Source of the DNA: JBMYQA01 sp049600855
Lineage (GTDB): Bacteria; Bacteroidota; Bacteroidia; Cytophagales; Flammeovirgaceae
DNA: 17,704 nt
Assembly (NCBI GenBank): GCA_049600855.1
Contig: JBMYQA010000111.1
Coordinates: forward strand, 1 to 17,704
Direction of reading: 5' to 3'
This document shows, piece by piece, positions 7,780-15,044 of the stretch. A model generated the notes under the pieces. That model was given only the letters and a program-made list of their open reading frames with translations. It was not told the DNA's origin and ran no database searches. How positions within the stretch are numbered: position 1 is the stretch's first letter; each line of letters starts with the position of its first letter. Position numbers and translations under genes: made by a program.

Positions 7780-8098
7780 AATATTTGATTTTTCAGTTGT
7801 TAGACTTATTTCCCATTGTTTTTTACTGTTATGTAAATATACGTTAAGTATGTCTTTAGAGGTTAAACTTTTTAGGGGACAAAAAGGGGACAACTTCATA
7901 TTTTTAAAAATCAATGACTTTTACCAAGAAAACAATTGTACTTTTCTAAGCAAACTTTTTTTGTTTAAGCATTTTTTAACAAAAAGTTTTGTAGCCGACT
8001 AGTAATTCCAAAGTAAATAGCGAATTTTCGCCTTTCATATCTGGTCATGCTTCGCTATTTTTGACCAGAATTTTTCACCGATAAACTAATTCATCCTT
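7780..8098. promoter_or_regulatory. Intergenic region between small membrane protein and mdh
   Basis: This 319-bp AT-rich gap holds divergent control regions and no supported gene. Nearer the minus-strand gene, AGGGGACAA occurs twice (7874-7882 and 7885-7893), 11 bp apart or about one helical turn. At 7951-7991 a T/A-rich imperfect inverted repeat (CAAACTTTTT... against ...AAAAAGTTTTG) could form a hairpin. The mdh-proximal inverted repeats are listed separately. No exact TAnnTTTG box was found for mdh. Confidence 0.35.
8015..8069 (+). promoter_or_regulatory. mdh leader: two overlapping, mutually exclusive inverted repeats
   Basis: Arm A AAATAGCGAA (8015-8024) is perfectly complementary to A' TTCGCTATTT (8051-8060). 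Arm B TCTGGTCA (8040-8047) is perfectly complementary to B' TGACCAGA (8062-8069). The order is A-B-A'-B', so each hairpin has an arm of the other in its loop. Only one base separates A' from B', too few to span stem A as a standard pseudoknot, so the two stems probably exclude each other. B' ends 29 bases before the mdh ATG. This could be an RNA switch, an attenuator or a pair of protein-binding operators; the sequence alone cannot decide. Confidence 0.4.
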
Positions 8099-9040
8099 AT
8101 GAAAGTTACTGTAGTAGGAGCTGGCAATGTAGGAGCAACCTGTGCCGATGTACTCGCATATCGCGAAGTATGTAACGAAGTCGTATTAGTTGATATTAAA
8201 GAAGGCTTAGCCGAAGGTAAAGCTTTAGATATTTGGGAGAAGTCTCCAATTAACTTGTACGATACCCGTACTACTGGATCTACCAACGATTATAGCAAAA
8301 CTGCTGGATCTGATGTTGTAGTCATCACTTCTGGTATTCCGCGTAAGCCAGGCATGAGCCGTGATGATTTGATTTCAACAAATGCTAAAATTGTAAACAG
8401 TGTTACTGAGCAAGTTGTAAAGCATTCACCTGATGCGATCATCATCATTGTATCCAATCCTTTGGACGTGATGACTTATGCCGCACATATTAAATCTGAA
8501 CTTCCTCGAACTCGCGTAATGGGTATGGCTGGTATCTTAGATACAGCACGTTACCGTTCTTTCTTGGCAGAAGCATTAAATGTTTCTCCTAAAGATATCC
8601 AAGCAGTATTGATGGGTGGACATGGCGATACGATGGTGCCACTTCCTCGTTACACCACTGTTGGCGGTATTCCTGTAACTGAGTTGATTGATGAGGAAGC
8701 CTTGAATGCTATTGTGGAAAGAACAAAGAAAGGTGGAGGAGAATTGGTAAAACTTATGGGTACTTCAGCTTGGTATGCACCAGGTTCAGCAGCCGCTCAA
8801 ATGGTGGAAGCCATTGTAAAAGATCAAAGACGAGTGTTCCCTGTTTGTATCAAACTAGAAGGCGAGTACGGAATTGATGATTGTTACCTGGGTGTTCCTG
8901 TAGTTTTGGGTAAAAATGGCATTGAAAAAATCATCGAACTTGATTTGAACGATGATGAAAAAGCATTGCTAGAAACTTCAAGAGGACACGTAAGAGCAGT
9001 GATGGAAACCCTTGATAAAATGGTTGCAGCAAATGCCTAA
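8099..9040 (+). CDS. mdh: Malate dehydrogenase (LDH-like, NAD-dependent)
   Basis: Cytoplasmic enzyme of 313 residues that oxidises malate to oxaloacetate with NAD in the TCA cycle. The Rossmann nucleotide site GAGNVG is at 7-12, and Asp32 after the second strand favours NAD over NADP. Substrate-binding arginines are Arg82 and Arg88 in the mobile loop GIPRKPGMSRDDL; Arg82 is the residue that selects malate over lactate. SNPLDVMT (119-126) contributes Asn120, GILDTARYR holds Asp148 and Arg151, and His175 in GGHGD is the catalytic base paired with Asp148. The length is full for the family. It stands alone with an unusual structured leader and a perfect terminator, so it is probably transcribed as a single gene. 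Confidence 0.98.
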   Translation: MKVTVVGAGNVGATCADVLAYREVCNEVVLVDIKEGLAEGKALDIWEKSPINLYDTRTTGSTNDYSKTAGSDVVVITSGIPRKPGMSRDDLISTNAKIVNSVTEQVVKHSPDAIIIIVSNPLDVMTYAAHIKSELPRTRVMGMAGILDTARYRSFLAEALNVSPKDIQAVLMGGHGDTMVPLPRYTTVGGIPVTELIDEEALNAIVERTKKGGGELVKLMGTSAWYAPGSAAAQMVEAIVKDQRRVFPVCIKLEGEYGIDDCYLGVPVVLGKNGIEKIIELDLNDDEKALLETSRGHVRAVMETLDKMVAANA

Positions 9041-9063
9041 ATCATTTTCCATGTAAAAAAATT

Positions 9064-9090
9064 AAAGCCAGTTAGCAAACTGGCTTTTTT
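9064..9090. terminator. Bidirectional intrinsic terminator between mdh and the YflT-like gene
   Basis: A perfect 10-bp stem AAAGCCAGTT/AACTGGCTTT (9064-9073, 9078-9087) with loop AGCA, followed by T residues to 9090 on the plus strand. On the minus strand the stem is followed by TAATTTTTTT, so it can serve both convergent genes. Confidence 0.92.
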
Positions 9091-9112
9091 CGTTTCTTGT
9101 CTGTAAATATGA

Positions 9113-9622
9113 TTATGAAACCGCTTCTTCACTTTCATTTTCGAACTCATCTTCAGTGCCTAAGAGTTCGCGCACTTTTCTGACTTCATCTGCTGTATCG
9201 TTTACAACAAGTACATAATCTGTCATTTCAAAGTGTTTTTTTCGCCTTAAAACACCTCTTTCTCCAATTAAAAATGCGATGGTCATACCGATGATTGCCC
9301 CAGCAACCACACCAAAGCCAACACCAGTTAAAATGCCCATTGGAGCGCCTCCTAATGGAATTAATTCAGTGCCAGGGAACATCAGTAGTTCTAAGCCGAT
9401 TAAGGCACCTAAAACAGCACCAATTATAGCTCCAAACACAGCGGTGATTTTTAATGCATAAACTGCTGAATAGAGGTGTAAGTGATCTTCTACCACCTCA
9501 CCATGCCCTACAATAGACATATTTTTATCTATAGGATATCCTTCATCCTGTAAATACTGTAACGCTTTGACCGCCTCAGCATGGCTGTCAAAAATACCTG
9601 CGACTTGGTTCTTATCGACCAT
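9113..9622 (-). CDS. YflT-like general stress domain protein with glycine-zipper membrane segments
   Basis: A 169-residue protein. Residues 7-41 (VAGIFDSHAEAVKALQYLQ... to SIVGHG) match the start of the general-stress-protein-17M/YflT-type alpha-beta domain. It is interrupted by two hydrophobic, glycine-rich segments at about 56-80 (GAIIGAVLGALIGLELL) and 92-119 (GILTGVGFGVVAGAIIGMTIAFLIG), typical of glycine-zipper membrane insertions. The domain resumes at about 130-154 with FEMTDYVLVVNDTADEVRKVRELL, and the tail is acidic. Proteins with this split layout are usually annotated only as stress-related membrane proteins; the biochemical role is unknown. It lies 65 bp downstream of the helical unknown protein on the same strand and may be co-transcribed with it. 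Confidence 0.7.
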   Translation of the reverse strand: MVDKNQVAGIFDSHAEAVKALQYLQDEGYPIDKNMSIVGHGEVVEDHLHLYSAVYALKITAVFGAIIGAVLGALIGLELLMFPGTELIPLGGAPMGILTGVGFGVVAGAIIGMTIAFLIGERGVLRRKKHFEMTDYVLVVNDTADEVRKVRELLGTEDEFENESEEAVS

Positions 9623-9687
9623 GATCTTTATATTTTAGTAAAACTTTGGCTGTAGATTATTTTGTGTTAAAAAGGGTACAGTTACCT

Positions 9688-10146
9688 TCATGATGCGGGC
9701 ATCGCTTGTTGCACTTCTTTTGCTAAAGCGTTGTCAGGATCATTCTCCAATACCTCTTGTGAAATTTCATGGGCATCTTTCAACTCAATCAATCCCTCCT
9801 TATAAAAATTCAAGGCATACTCCTTCAATTTCCAATCAGCAGGAGCTAATTCAATTGCCTGGTCCAAGTGATAATAACCCGCAATATGCCCTGAAGGGAT
9901 GTGACTCAACGATTCCATCAACAATACAGCACTTGCCTGATGCCAAAAAGCAGTTCCCAGTTTTGAAGCTAAATGACTGGTAAAGGTATACGTCAATATC
10001 CCTGTTTCTTCCTCAGCTAGCCAATGTAATAATTTAATTATCTCATGGCCGTGTACATTGGACTTGATATAAGCCTCAGCTTCATCAAACTGATAGTTTA
10101 ATAATAGCTTACTTAAATCTTTTATAGCATCTTGAAACTTTTCCAT
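9688..10146 (-). CDS. Hypothetical helical (TPR-like) protein
   Basis: A 152-residue, probably all-helical cytoplasmic protein with no signal peptide or membrane segment. It has a tetratricopeptide-like rhythm: YHLDQAIELAPADWKLKEYALNFYKEG (about 92-117), then AHEISQEVLENDPDNALAKEV (about 124-145), where 'A.EL.P.D' and 'LE.DPDNA.A' resemble the ends of TPR units. The stretch AFWHQASAVLLMESLSHIPSGHIAGYYH is distinctive, but I do not recognise a named family. No catalytic motif is visible. It is upstream of, and same-strand with, the YflT-like gene and divergent from the MATE exporter. Confidence 0.7.
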   Translation of the reverse strand: MEKFQDAIKDLSKLLLNYQFDEAEAYIKSNVHGHEIIKLLHWLAEEETGILTYTFTSHLASKLGTAFWHQASAVLLMESLSHIPSGHIAGYYHLDQAIELAPADWKLKEYALNFYKEGLIELKDAHEISQEVLENDPDNALAKEVQQAMPAS

Positions 10147-10312
10147 TGTTCTCGTATTTAATATGAATGATTACGGATATAAAGCTAGTGGATGTAATCT
10201 AGCATTAAGATGAGTGTACTCAATTTGCCAAATGATAAATATCACAGAAGTGTAACCTATTCTAACTGAAACCGTTGGAAAGTTCTCCACAAAATCATTT
10301 TTTTGCAAAGCC

Positions 10313-11710
10313 ATGGAAAACGAAAAATACACTACTCATTTTAAGAAGCTTTTTAAGCTTGCTTATCCAGTGATGCTTTCGCAAGCTGGACAAATATTAG
10401 TTGGCATTGCCGACAACATGATGGTTGGACAAGTTGGTGCGATTCCACTCGCTGCCTCTGCATTTGCGAATGCGGTATTCTTTAACATCATGGTATTAGG
10501 AATGGGCATTGCTTACGGCGTTACTCCTCTAGTTGGTGCCGCCCTTGGAGAGAAAGACAACAAAAAGATTGGTCGGATTCTAAAAAACGGCATCTTCATC
10601 AATGTGCTTTCTGGAATTGTAATGCTTATCATTATGTTTGGCATCACGCCATTCATGCATCACATGGGGCAAGACCCTGAAGTAGTGGAAGAGGCCATTC
10701 CTTATTTCTATACCTTAGCATTTTCTATTCTACCATTAATGATATTTTTTAACTTCAAACAATTCAATGAAGGAGTAGCCTCTACGAAACCGACCATGGT
10801 CATTACCCTAAGCTCTAATGTCATTAATATTTTATTAAACTATATTTTAATATATGGACATTGGGGATTTCCTGAGTTAGGATTATTAGGCGCAGGTTAT
10901 GCCACCTTGATTTCACGTATCCTCATGGGCATTGCCTTAGCAATTTATACCTTCAAAGCGGCGTATTTCAAACCATTTATTCGCGAAATGGCAAATACCC
11001 GAATTCGACTGGATGAATGCCTCAAGATATATCGTTTAGGAATTCCTATTGCTGGTCAAATGCTCATGGAAGTCATGGTTTTTGCCATTGGAGCCATTAT
11101 GATTGGCTCAATTGGAGCCATAGAGCAAGCAGCACATCAAGTAGTCATTGGTTTAGCTGCACTCACGTATATGATCGCTAATGGATTAGCGGCGGCAACT
11201 ACGATTCGCGTAAGTAACCAATTAGGAGAAGGTGATTGGCAAAATATGCGCAAAGCAGCACACACAGGCACTTTGATGGCCTTGGTATTTATGACGATTA
11301 CCGCAGTAATATTTGTCATCTTCAAATATCCCCTACCCGATCTTTTTGTAAAAGATGAAGATCGAGAAGTGGTCATCATTGCAGCCAAATTAATGATCAT
11401 TGCAGGTTTCTTTCAACTATTTGATGGCATTCAAGTAGTGGCATTAGGGGCTTTACGCGGATTGCATGATGTTAAAATCCCTACATTTCTTACATTTATC
11501 GCCTACTGGGTCATTGGTTTACCTGCCTGTTATTTGCTCGGTTTTACCTTTGAAATGGGCGTTGAGGGGATTTGGTATGGATTTTTAATCGCTTTGGGTA
11601 CTGCCTCTATTTTGTTGGGTATTCGCTTCGAACAAAGCAGCAAAAAAGTCATCCATCGGGAAGCGCAACTCACCAATGATGCAACCACTACTGCCTTAGA
11701 ACTAGAATAG
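10313..11710 (+). CDS. MATE family efflux transporter (NorM-like)
   Basis: Inner-membrane exporter of 465 residues, the normal size for multidrug and toxic compound extrusion proteins, with about 12 hydrophobic helices in two related halves. The first half starts LFKLAYPVMLSQAGQILVGIADNMMVGQVGAIPLAASAFAN, the classic N-terminal MATE signature. The second half starts IYRLGIPIAGQMLMEVMVFAIGAIMIGSIGAIEQAAHQV and repeats it. Members expel cationic drugs or metabolites in exchange for sodium or protons; the substrate here cannot be told. The C-terminal 25 residues are polar and cytoplasmic. The ATG at 10313 puts the first helix in the usual place. It is a single gene divergent from the helical unknown protein; no clear promoter or terminator is visible. 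Confidence 0.93.
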   Translation: MENEKYTTHFKKLFKLAYPVMLSQAGQILVGIADNMMVGQVGAIPLAASAFANAVFFNIMVLGMGIAYGVTPLVGAALGEKDNKKIGRILKNGIFINVLSGIVMLIIMFGITPFMHHMGQDPEVVEEAIPYFYTLAFSILPLMIFFNFKQFNEGVASTKPTMVITLSSNVINILLNYILIYGHWGFPELGLLGAGYATLISRILMGIALAIYTFKAAYFKPFIREMANTRIRLDECLKIYRLGIPIAGQMLMEVMVFAIGAIMIGSIGAIEQAAHQVVIGLAALTYMIANGLAAATTIRVSNQLGEGDWQNMRKAAHTGTLMALVFMTITAVIFVIFKYPLPDLFVKDEDREVVIIAAKLMIIAGFFQLFDGIQVVALGALRGLHDVKIPTFLTFIAYWVIGLPACYLLGFTFEMGVEGIWYGFLIALGTASILLGIRFEQSSKKVIHREAQLTNDATTTALELE

Positions 11711-11903
11711 ATGGCACTATTTTTTACGAGTTATTGTTAAGGGCAAAAGTTGGGTATACTGTTCATGAAGTAATGTTAGTTTTTGCTGATTGTTGGATGC
11801 TAGCTTAATAGGTTGAGTTTGGAAATTCAACGTAAGCAAAGTTGAAGCTTCCTAGTCTCAACTAGCATTTAAAAAAATATAACTTACTTTCTGGACAGCA
11901 TAT

Positions 11904-11925
11904 TAGATTTGCCTAATTTATTAGG
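11904..11925 (+). promoter_or_regulatory. Possible -7 box with overlapping palindrome before CoA-binding gene
   Basis: TAGATTTG (11904-11911) matches the Bacteroidetes -7 consensus TAnnTTTG. It abuts the palindrome CCTAA-TTTA-TTAGG (11912-11925), which would sit at the start of transcription. No TTTG lies about 20 bp upstream, so the promoter call is weak. The rest of the 279-bp gap after the MATE gene shows nothing recognisable. Confidence 0.3.
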
Positions 11926-11989
11926 GATTTAAAACAGAATAACAGGTATCGTAGTTTAACTGATTAGCCAATAGCTAAACCAACATCAC

Positions 11990-12349
11990 ATGAATAAAAC
12001 GCTTATATTAGGAGCATCCCCTTCCATACATCGTTATGCTTATCGTGCTGCACATGATTTGCTGAGTAATGGGCATGAAATTGTGCCCGTTGGCATTAAG
12101 TCAGGACAAGTATTTGGAAAAGAAATTATTAATTCGAAAGCGCTTCAAGAAGGTGTAGATACCATTACTTTATACATTAGTCCACAACACCAAACAGAAT
12201 GGTACGATTACATTTTACAAACAGCACCTCGAAGAATCATTTTTAATCCAGGTACCGAAAACACTGAGTTAGCCCAACTTGCTCAAAAACAAGGTATCGA
12301 AGTAGATTTTGCGTGTACTCTGGTAATGCTATCGGTAGGTACTTATTGA
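11990..12349 (+). CDS. CoA-binding domain protein (CoA_binding_2, YccU-like)
   Basis: A 119-residue single-domain Rossmann-fold protein of the COG1832 type, related to the CoA-binding domain of succinyl-CoA synthetase alpha chain. It opens with TLILGASPSIHRYAYRA, where GASP replaces the nucleotide-binding loop. The middle segment IVPVGIKSGQVFGKEIINS fits the family's 'vNP...eilG...y.sl' region in weakened form. It closes with IIFNPGTENTEL and VDFACTLVMLSVGTY; Cys109 in the last motif is the usual conserved cysteine. Members are small cytosolic proteins of uncertain role, probably sensing or carrying CoA. The length is slightly short compared with the common 135-145 residues. It stands alone. 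Confidence 0.82.
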   Translation: MNKTLILGASPSIHRYAYRAAHDLLSNGHEIVPVGIKSGQVFGKEIINSKALQEGVDTITLYISPQHQTEWYDYILQTAPRRIIFNPGTENTELAQLAQKQGIEVDFACTLVMLSVGTY

Positions 12350-12511
12350 AGTAAAGATAATTAAACCTACCACCAAAAAACACTAGGATATAAGAACAAA
12401 AATTTATTATATTTAATTGAGGAGAAATAAAACATCTCACTAAAATTCCTCGTTAATGATTAAAATCATGAAAAAAAACTAAAAACATTGGAATTTTTGT
12501 TTTTTTTTCTA

Positions 12512-12539
12512 TTGTAACATCAGTATTATTTTATTTTTG
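12512..12539 (+). promoter_or_regulatory. Bacteroidetes-type promoter of the DUF2795 gene
   Basis: TATTTTTG (12532-12539) is an exact TAnnTTTG -7 box, with TTG (12512-12514) 17 bp upstream as a short-spaced -33 element. The expected start lies around 12546, about 23 bases before the ATG at 12569. Confidence 0.5.
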
Positions 12540-12568
12540 CGCACGAAAAACTAAAACAGAGCATAGAT

Positions 12569-12790
12569 ATGTATTGGACACTGGAATTAGCTTCTTATTT
12601 GGAAGATGCTCCTTGGCCTGCGACTAAGGAAGAGTTAATAGATTACTCCATTCGCACGGGAGCACCTTTAGAGGTTGTGGAAAACTTACAAGAGTTAGAA
12701 GATGATGGACAACCTTATGAGAACATCGAAGAGATTTGGCCAGATTACCCTACTAAAGAAGACTTCTTCTTTAATGAAGATGAGTATTAA
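12569..12790 (+). CDS. DUF2795 domain protein (conserved 73-residue acidic protein)
   Basis: A 73-residue cytosolic protein, strongly acidic at its C-terminal half. The N-terminal part MYWTLELASYLEDAPWPATKEELIDYSIRTG has the DUF2795 pattern of an amphipathic helix, 'PWPATKEEL' and a following helix ending in a glycine. The C-terminal part LQELEDDGQPYENIEEIWPDYPTKEDFFFNEDEY is characteristic of the short version widespread and nearly invariant across Bacteroidota. The function is not known. The small size, a recognisable promoter and a strong terminator suggest an abundant single-gene transcript. Confidence 0.93.
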   Translation: MYWTLELASYLEDAPWPATKEELIDYSIRTGAPLEVVENLQELEDDGQPYENIEEIWPDYPTKEDFFFNEDEY

Positions 12791-12839
12791 AGGAACCTAT
12801 TTGACCAACCTTTCGGTTCTAATCTTAGAAATAAATACT

Positions 12840-12868
12840 GGCAGCTGGAAAGCTGCCTTATTTTTTTG
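12840..12868 (+). terminator. Intrinsic terminator after the DUF2795 gene
   Basis: A perfect 7-bp GC-rich stem GGCAGCT/AGCTGCC (12840-12846, 12851-12857) with loop GGAA, followed by TTA and a long T-run. It lies about 50 bases past the stop codon. Confidence 0.9.
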
Positions 12869-12921
12869 TTTTTTTTTCAATCAACTAAAAAGCTGTTTTA
12901 AACCCTATTCACCTAAATTCA

Positions 12922-13776
12922 ATGATTATGATTAGAAAAAGTATCTACTTTATACTTATTGCTATGGCTGTAATTGCCTGCTCTCCGTCAAATACGGAAA
13001 AACCAACCGATAACGAAACAAAGGAATCAGAAACTCCAGTAGAAAAAATAGTCGGCCAAGAAATCAGCTATGAGGCTGATAGTATTACTATGAAAGGCTA
13101 TTTGGCTTACGATCAAACACAAGAGGGAAAACGCCCTTGCGTATTGGTTGTTCACGAATGGTGGGGACACAATGAGTACGCACGGAAGCGTGCCGACATG
13201 CTTGCTGAAATGGGCTACATTGCGTTAGCTGTTGACATGTATGGCGATGGCAAAACAGCAGATCACCCTGCTGATGCTGGAAAGTTTTCAGGTGCGGTCT
13301 TTAAAGATATCGAAGGCGCTAAAATGCGTTTTGAAAAAGCTTTAGAAACCTTAAAAGCGCATGCACAAGCTGATCCTGAAAAAACAGCAGCAATCGGTTA
13401 CTGCTTTGGCGGGGGAATCATATTAAATATGGCACGTATGGGAGTAGATTTAGATGCTGTAGTAAGTTTTCATGGAAGTTTAGGAGCTGTTCAACCTGCG
13501 CAAAATGGTATTCAAACCAAAATTTTGGTATGCAATGGCGCTGCTGATCCATTTGTAAAACCTGAACAAATTGAAGCATTTAAAAAGGAAATGGATGAGG
13601 CAAATGCAGATTATAAATTCGTAAACTACGAAGGAGCAGTACATGCATTCACCAACCCTGGTGCGACTACCATGGGTGAAAAGTTTGATTTGCCACTTGC
13701 TTATCAAGAAAAAGCAGATCAAGAATCTTGGGCAGAAATGACTACTTTTCTTAAAAATGCATTTGGTGCAATGTAA
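12922..13776 (+). CDS. Dienelactone hydrolase family lipoprotein
   Basis: A 284-residue alpha/beta hydrolase. Residues 1-20 form a lipoprotein signal with lipobox VIAC, Cys20 being the lipidated residue (a second ATG at 12928 gives the same mature protein). A low-complexity linker rich in Glu and Thr runs to about residue 45. The enzyme domain has Glu79 in VVHEWWG, the nucleophile Cys161 in GYCFGGG, Asp209 in GAADPF and His241 in VHAFTNP, together the Cys-Asp-His triad of the dienelactone hydrolase family. Such proteins hydrolyse lactones or other esters. A lipid anchor outside the cytoplasm makes classical chloroaromatic degradation unlikely and suggests envelope ester hydrolysis (inference). 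No pathway genes are nearby. It ends two bases before the convergent MenE gene. Confidence 0.92.
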   Translation: MIMIRKSIYFILIAMAVIACSPSNTEKPTDNETKESETPVEKIVGQEISYEADSITMKGYLAYDQTQEGKRPCVLVVHEWWGHNEYARKRADMLAEMGYIALAVDMYGDGKTADHPADAGKFSGAVFKDIEGAKMRFEKALETLKAHAQADPEKTAAIGYCFGGGIILNMARMGVDLDAVVSFHGSLGAVQPAQNGIQTKILVCNGAADPFVKPEQIEAFKKEMDEANADYKFVNYEGAVHAFTNPGATTMGEKFDLPLAYQEKADQESWAEMTTFLKNAFGAM

Positions 13777-13778
13777 AC

Positions 13779-14864
13779 TCATGGCATCTTTAACACCTCA
13801 GCCAACAACTGTTGACGATCTATTTTCCCCGATTTTGTTTCGGGGATTTTTTTGATCATTATCACCGCCTTCGGGCACTCATACTTTGCTAATTTATCCT
13901 TCAGCTCGGCTGTTATAATTTCAGGGTTATTCGATTGACCTTCTTCAAATACTAAGGTAATTCGCTGCCCCAAACGTTCGTCGGGCAAAGGCACAACGGC
14001 AAAAGCACTTTTAACTCCCAGAGTAGTTAATAAATTAGCGATTTTAATTTCTAGCTGTTCCAATGGAATTTTTATTCCCCCACTGTTAATTACATGATCA
14101 AAACGTCCTAACCACTTAAATTCACTTGGAGAATACATTTCTACTAAATCATTGGTAATCAACCTTCTACCACCTGTCATAGCCCCTTGTATAGTTAAAC
14201 ATCCTCTTGCGTCTTGCCCGATTTCAACTCCCTGCAATACGTGGTAATTACTCGTTTTATTTACCCCATTTAAGCATTTTAATGCAATATGAGATACCGT
14301 TTCTGTCATTCCGTACGTACTATAAATAGGGACAGTGACTTTTTGTATGCGTTTTTGAAGTTGTTGACTAACTGGCGCACCACCAACAATAATCGCTTTC
14401 ATGCCATTCAATTTGCTAGTTTGCTGTTGTTCCATAATCGCATGAAGTTGAAGTGGTACCAATGCAGTAAAGTCAAAGGATTTTGATGACTCAAGTGATT
14501 GAAAAGGATTGGAAGTAGGTTCTACCAAAGTCAATTGCCAATTTCCGATCATGCCTCTTACAAGCATCATTTTACCACCAATATAGTTGGTATTAATACA
14601 AACTAAGGCCTTAATGCCTTCTCGAAGCTTTAAGGTTTTAATGGTTGCCACCGCACTGGCTTGCATCTGCTGACGGTCAATATGAATCAACTTAGGTGTA
14701 CCCGTTGAGCCCGAAGTTTGTTGTACGAACTGTTCTTTACCTAAAAACCAATCTCGACAAAATCGTAATGCGCTGTGAGGCAACTGCTTCGCTTTTAAAA
14801 TCGCATCACGTGTGTAGGTGACTCCTGCTATAGAAACGGAGAAGAAAAGCGCAGTATCAGGCAT
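13779..14864 (-). CDS. menE: o-Succinylbenzoate--CoA ligase (AMP-binding enzyme, short form)
   Basis: A 361-residue acyl-adenylate-forming ligase expected to activate o-succinylbenzoate with ATP and CoA in menaquinone synthesis. The ATG at 14864 is preferred to the TTG at 14867. Motifs: phosphate loop TSGSTGTPK (50-58), adenine and substrate segment YSTYGMTETVSH (181-192), Asp239 in TNDLVEM (ribose binding), Arg254 in GRFDHVI, the hinge region INSGGIKI, and the catalytic A10 lysine Lys347 in TKSGKIDR. It lacks about 100 N-terminal residues compared with Escherichia coli-type acyl-CoA synthetases, as is usual for MenE of Bacteroidota. The menE assignment rests on this short form and family resemblance; no other men gene is in view. 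The last codons double as the terminator of the convergent lipoprotein gene. Confidence 0.82.
   Translation of the reverse strand: MPDTALFFSVSIAGVTYTRDAILKAKQLPHSALRFCRDWFLGKEQFVQQTSGSTGTPKLIHIDRQQMQASAVATIKTLKLREGIKALVCINTNYIGGKMMLVRGMIGNWQLTLVEPTSNPFQSLESSKSFDFTALVPLQLHAIMEQQQTSKLNGMKAIIVGGAPVSQQLQKRIQKVTVPIYSTYGMTETVSHIALKCLNGVNKTSNYHVLQGVEIGQDARGCLTIQGAMTGGRRLITNDLVEMYSPSEFKWLGRFDHVINSGGIKIPLEQLEIKIANLLTTLGVKSAFAVVPLPDERLGQRITLVFEEGQSNNPEIITAELKDKLAKYECPKAVIMIKKIPETKSGKIDRQQLLAEVLKMP
13826..13853 (+). terminator. Terminator of the lipoprotein gene, inside menE coding sequence
   Basis: TCCCCGA (13826-13832) and TCGGGGA (13840-13846) form a perfect 7-bp stem with a seven-base loop, followed by seven T residues (13847-13853). 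It lies 50 bases past the plus-strand stop codon. On the other strand the same bases encode MenE residues from the two lysines before IPETKSGK to that motif. Confidence 0.75.
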
Positions 14865-15044
14865 CAAACAAAAAGTTAAACAACAACAAAATAGAATTTA
14901 GATAAGATATTTTTAAACTATTCTAAGTAATTATCGTCTATATACCTTATCAAGACCTGTATTTAGGCACGAATTTAGTAAAAGACTTGCTAACGTACTG
15001 GAGTTTTTGGAATGACATTAAACTTAGGATTAAATTATTCAGCT

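Noticed and set aside
9690..9983. Plus-strand frame opposite the helical protein gene
   Set aside because: It is antisense to a better-supported gene and has a low-complexity translation without domain features.
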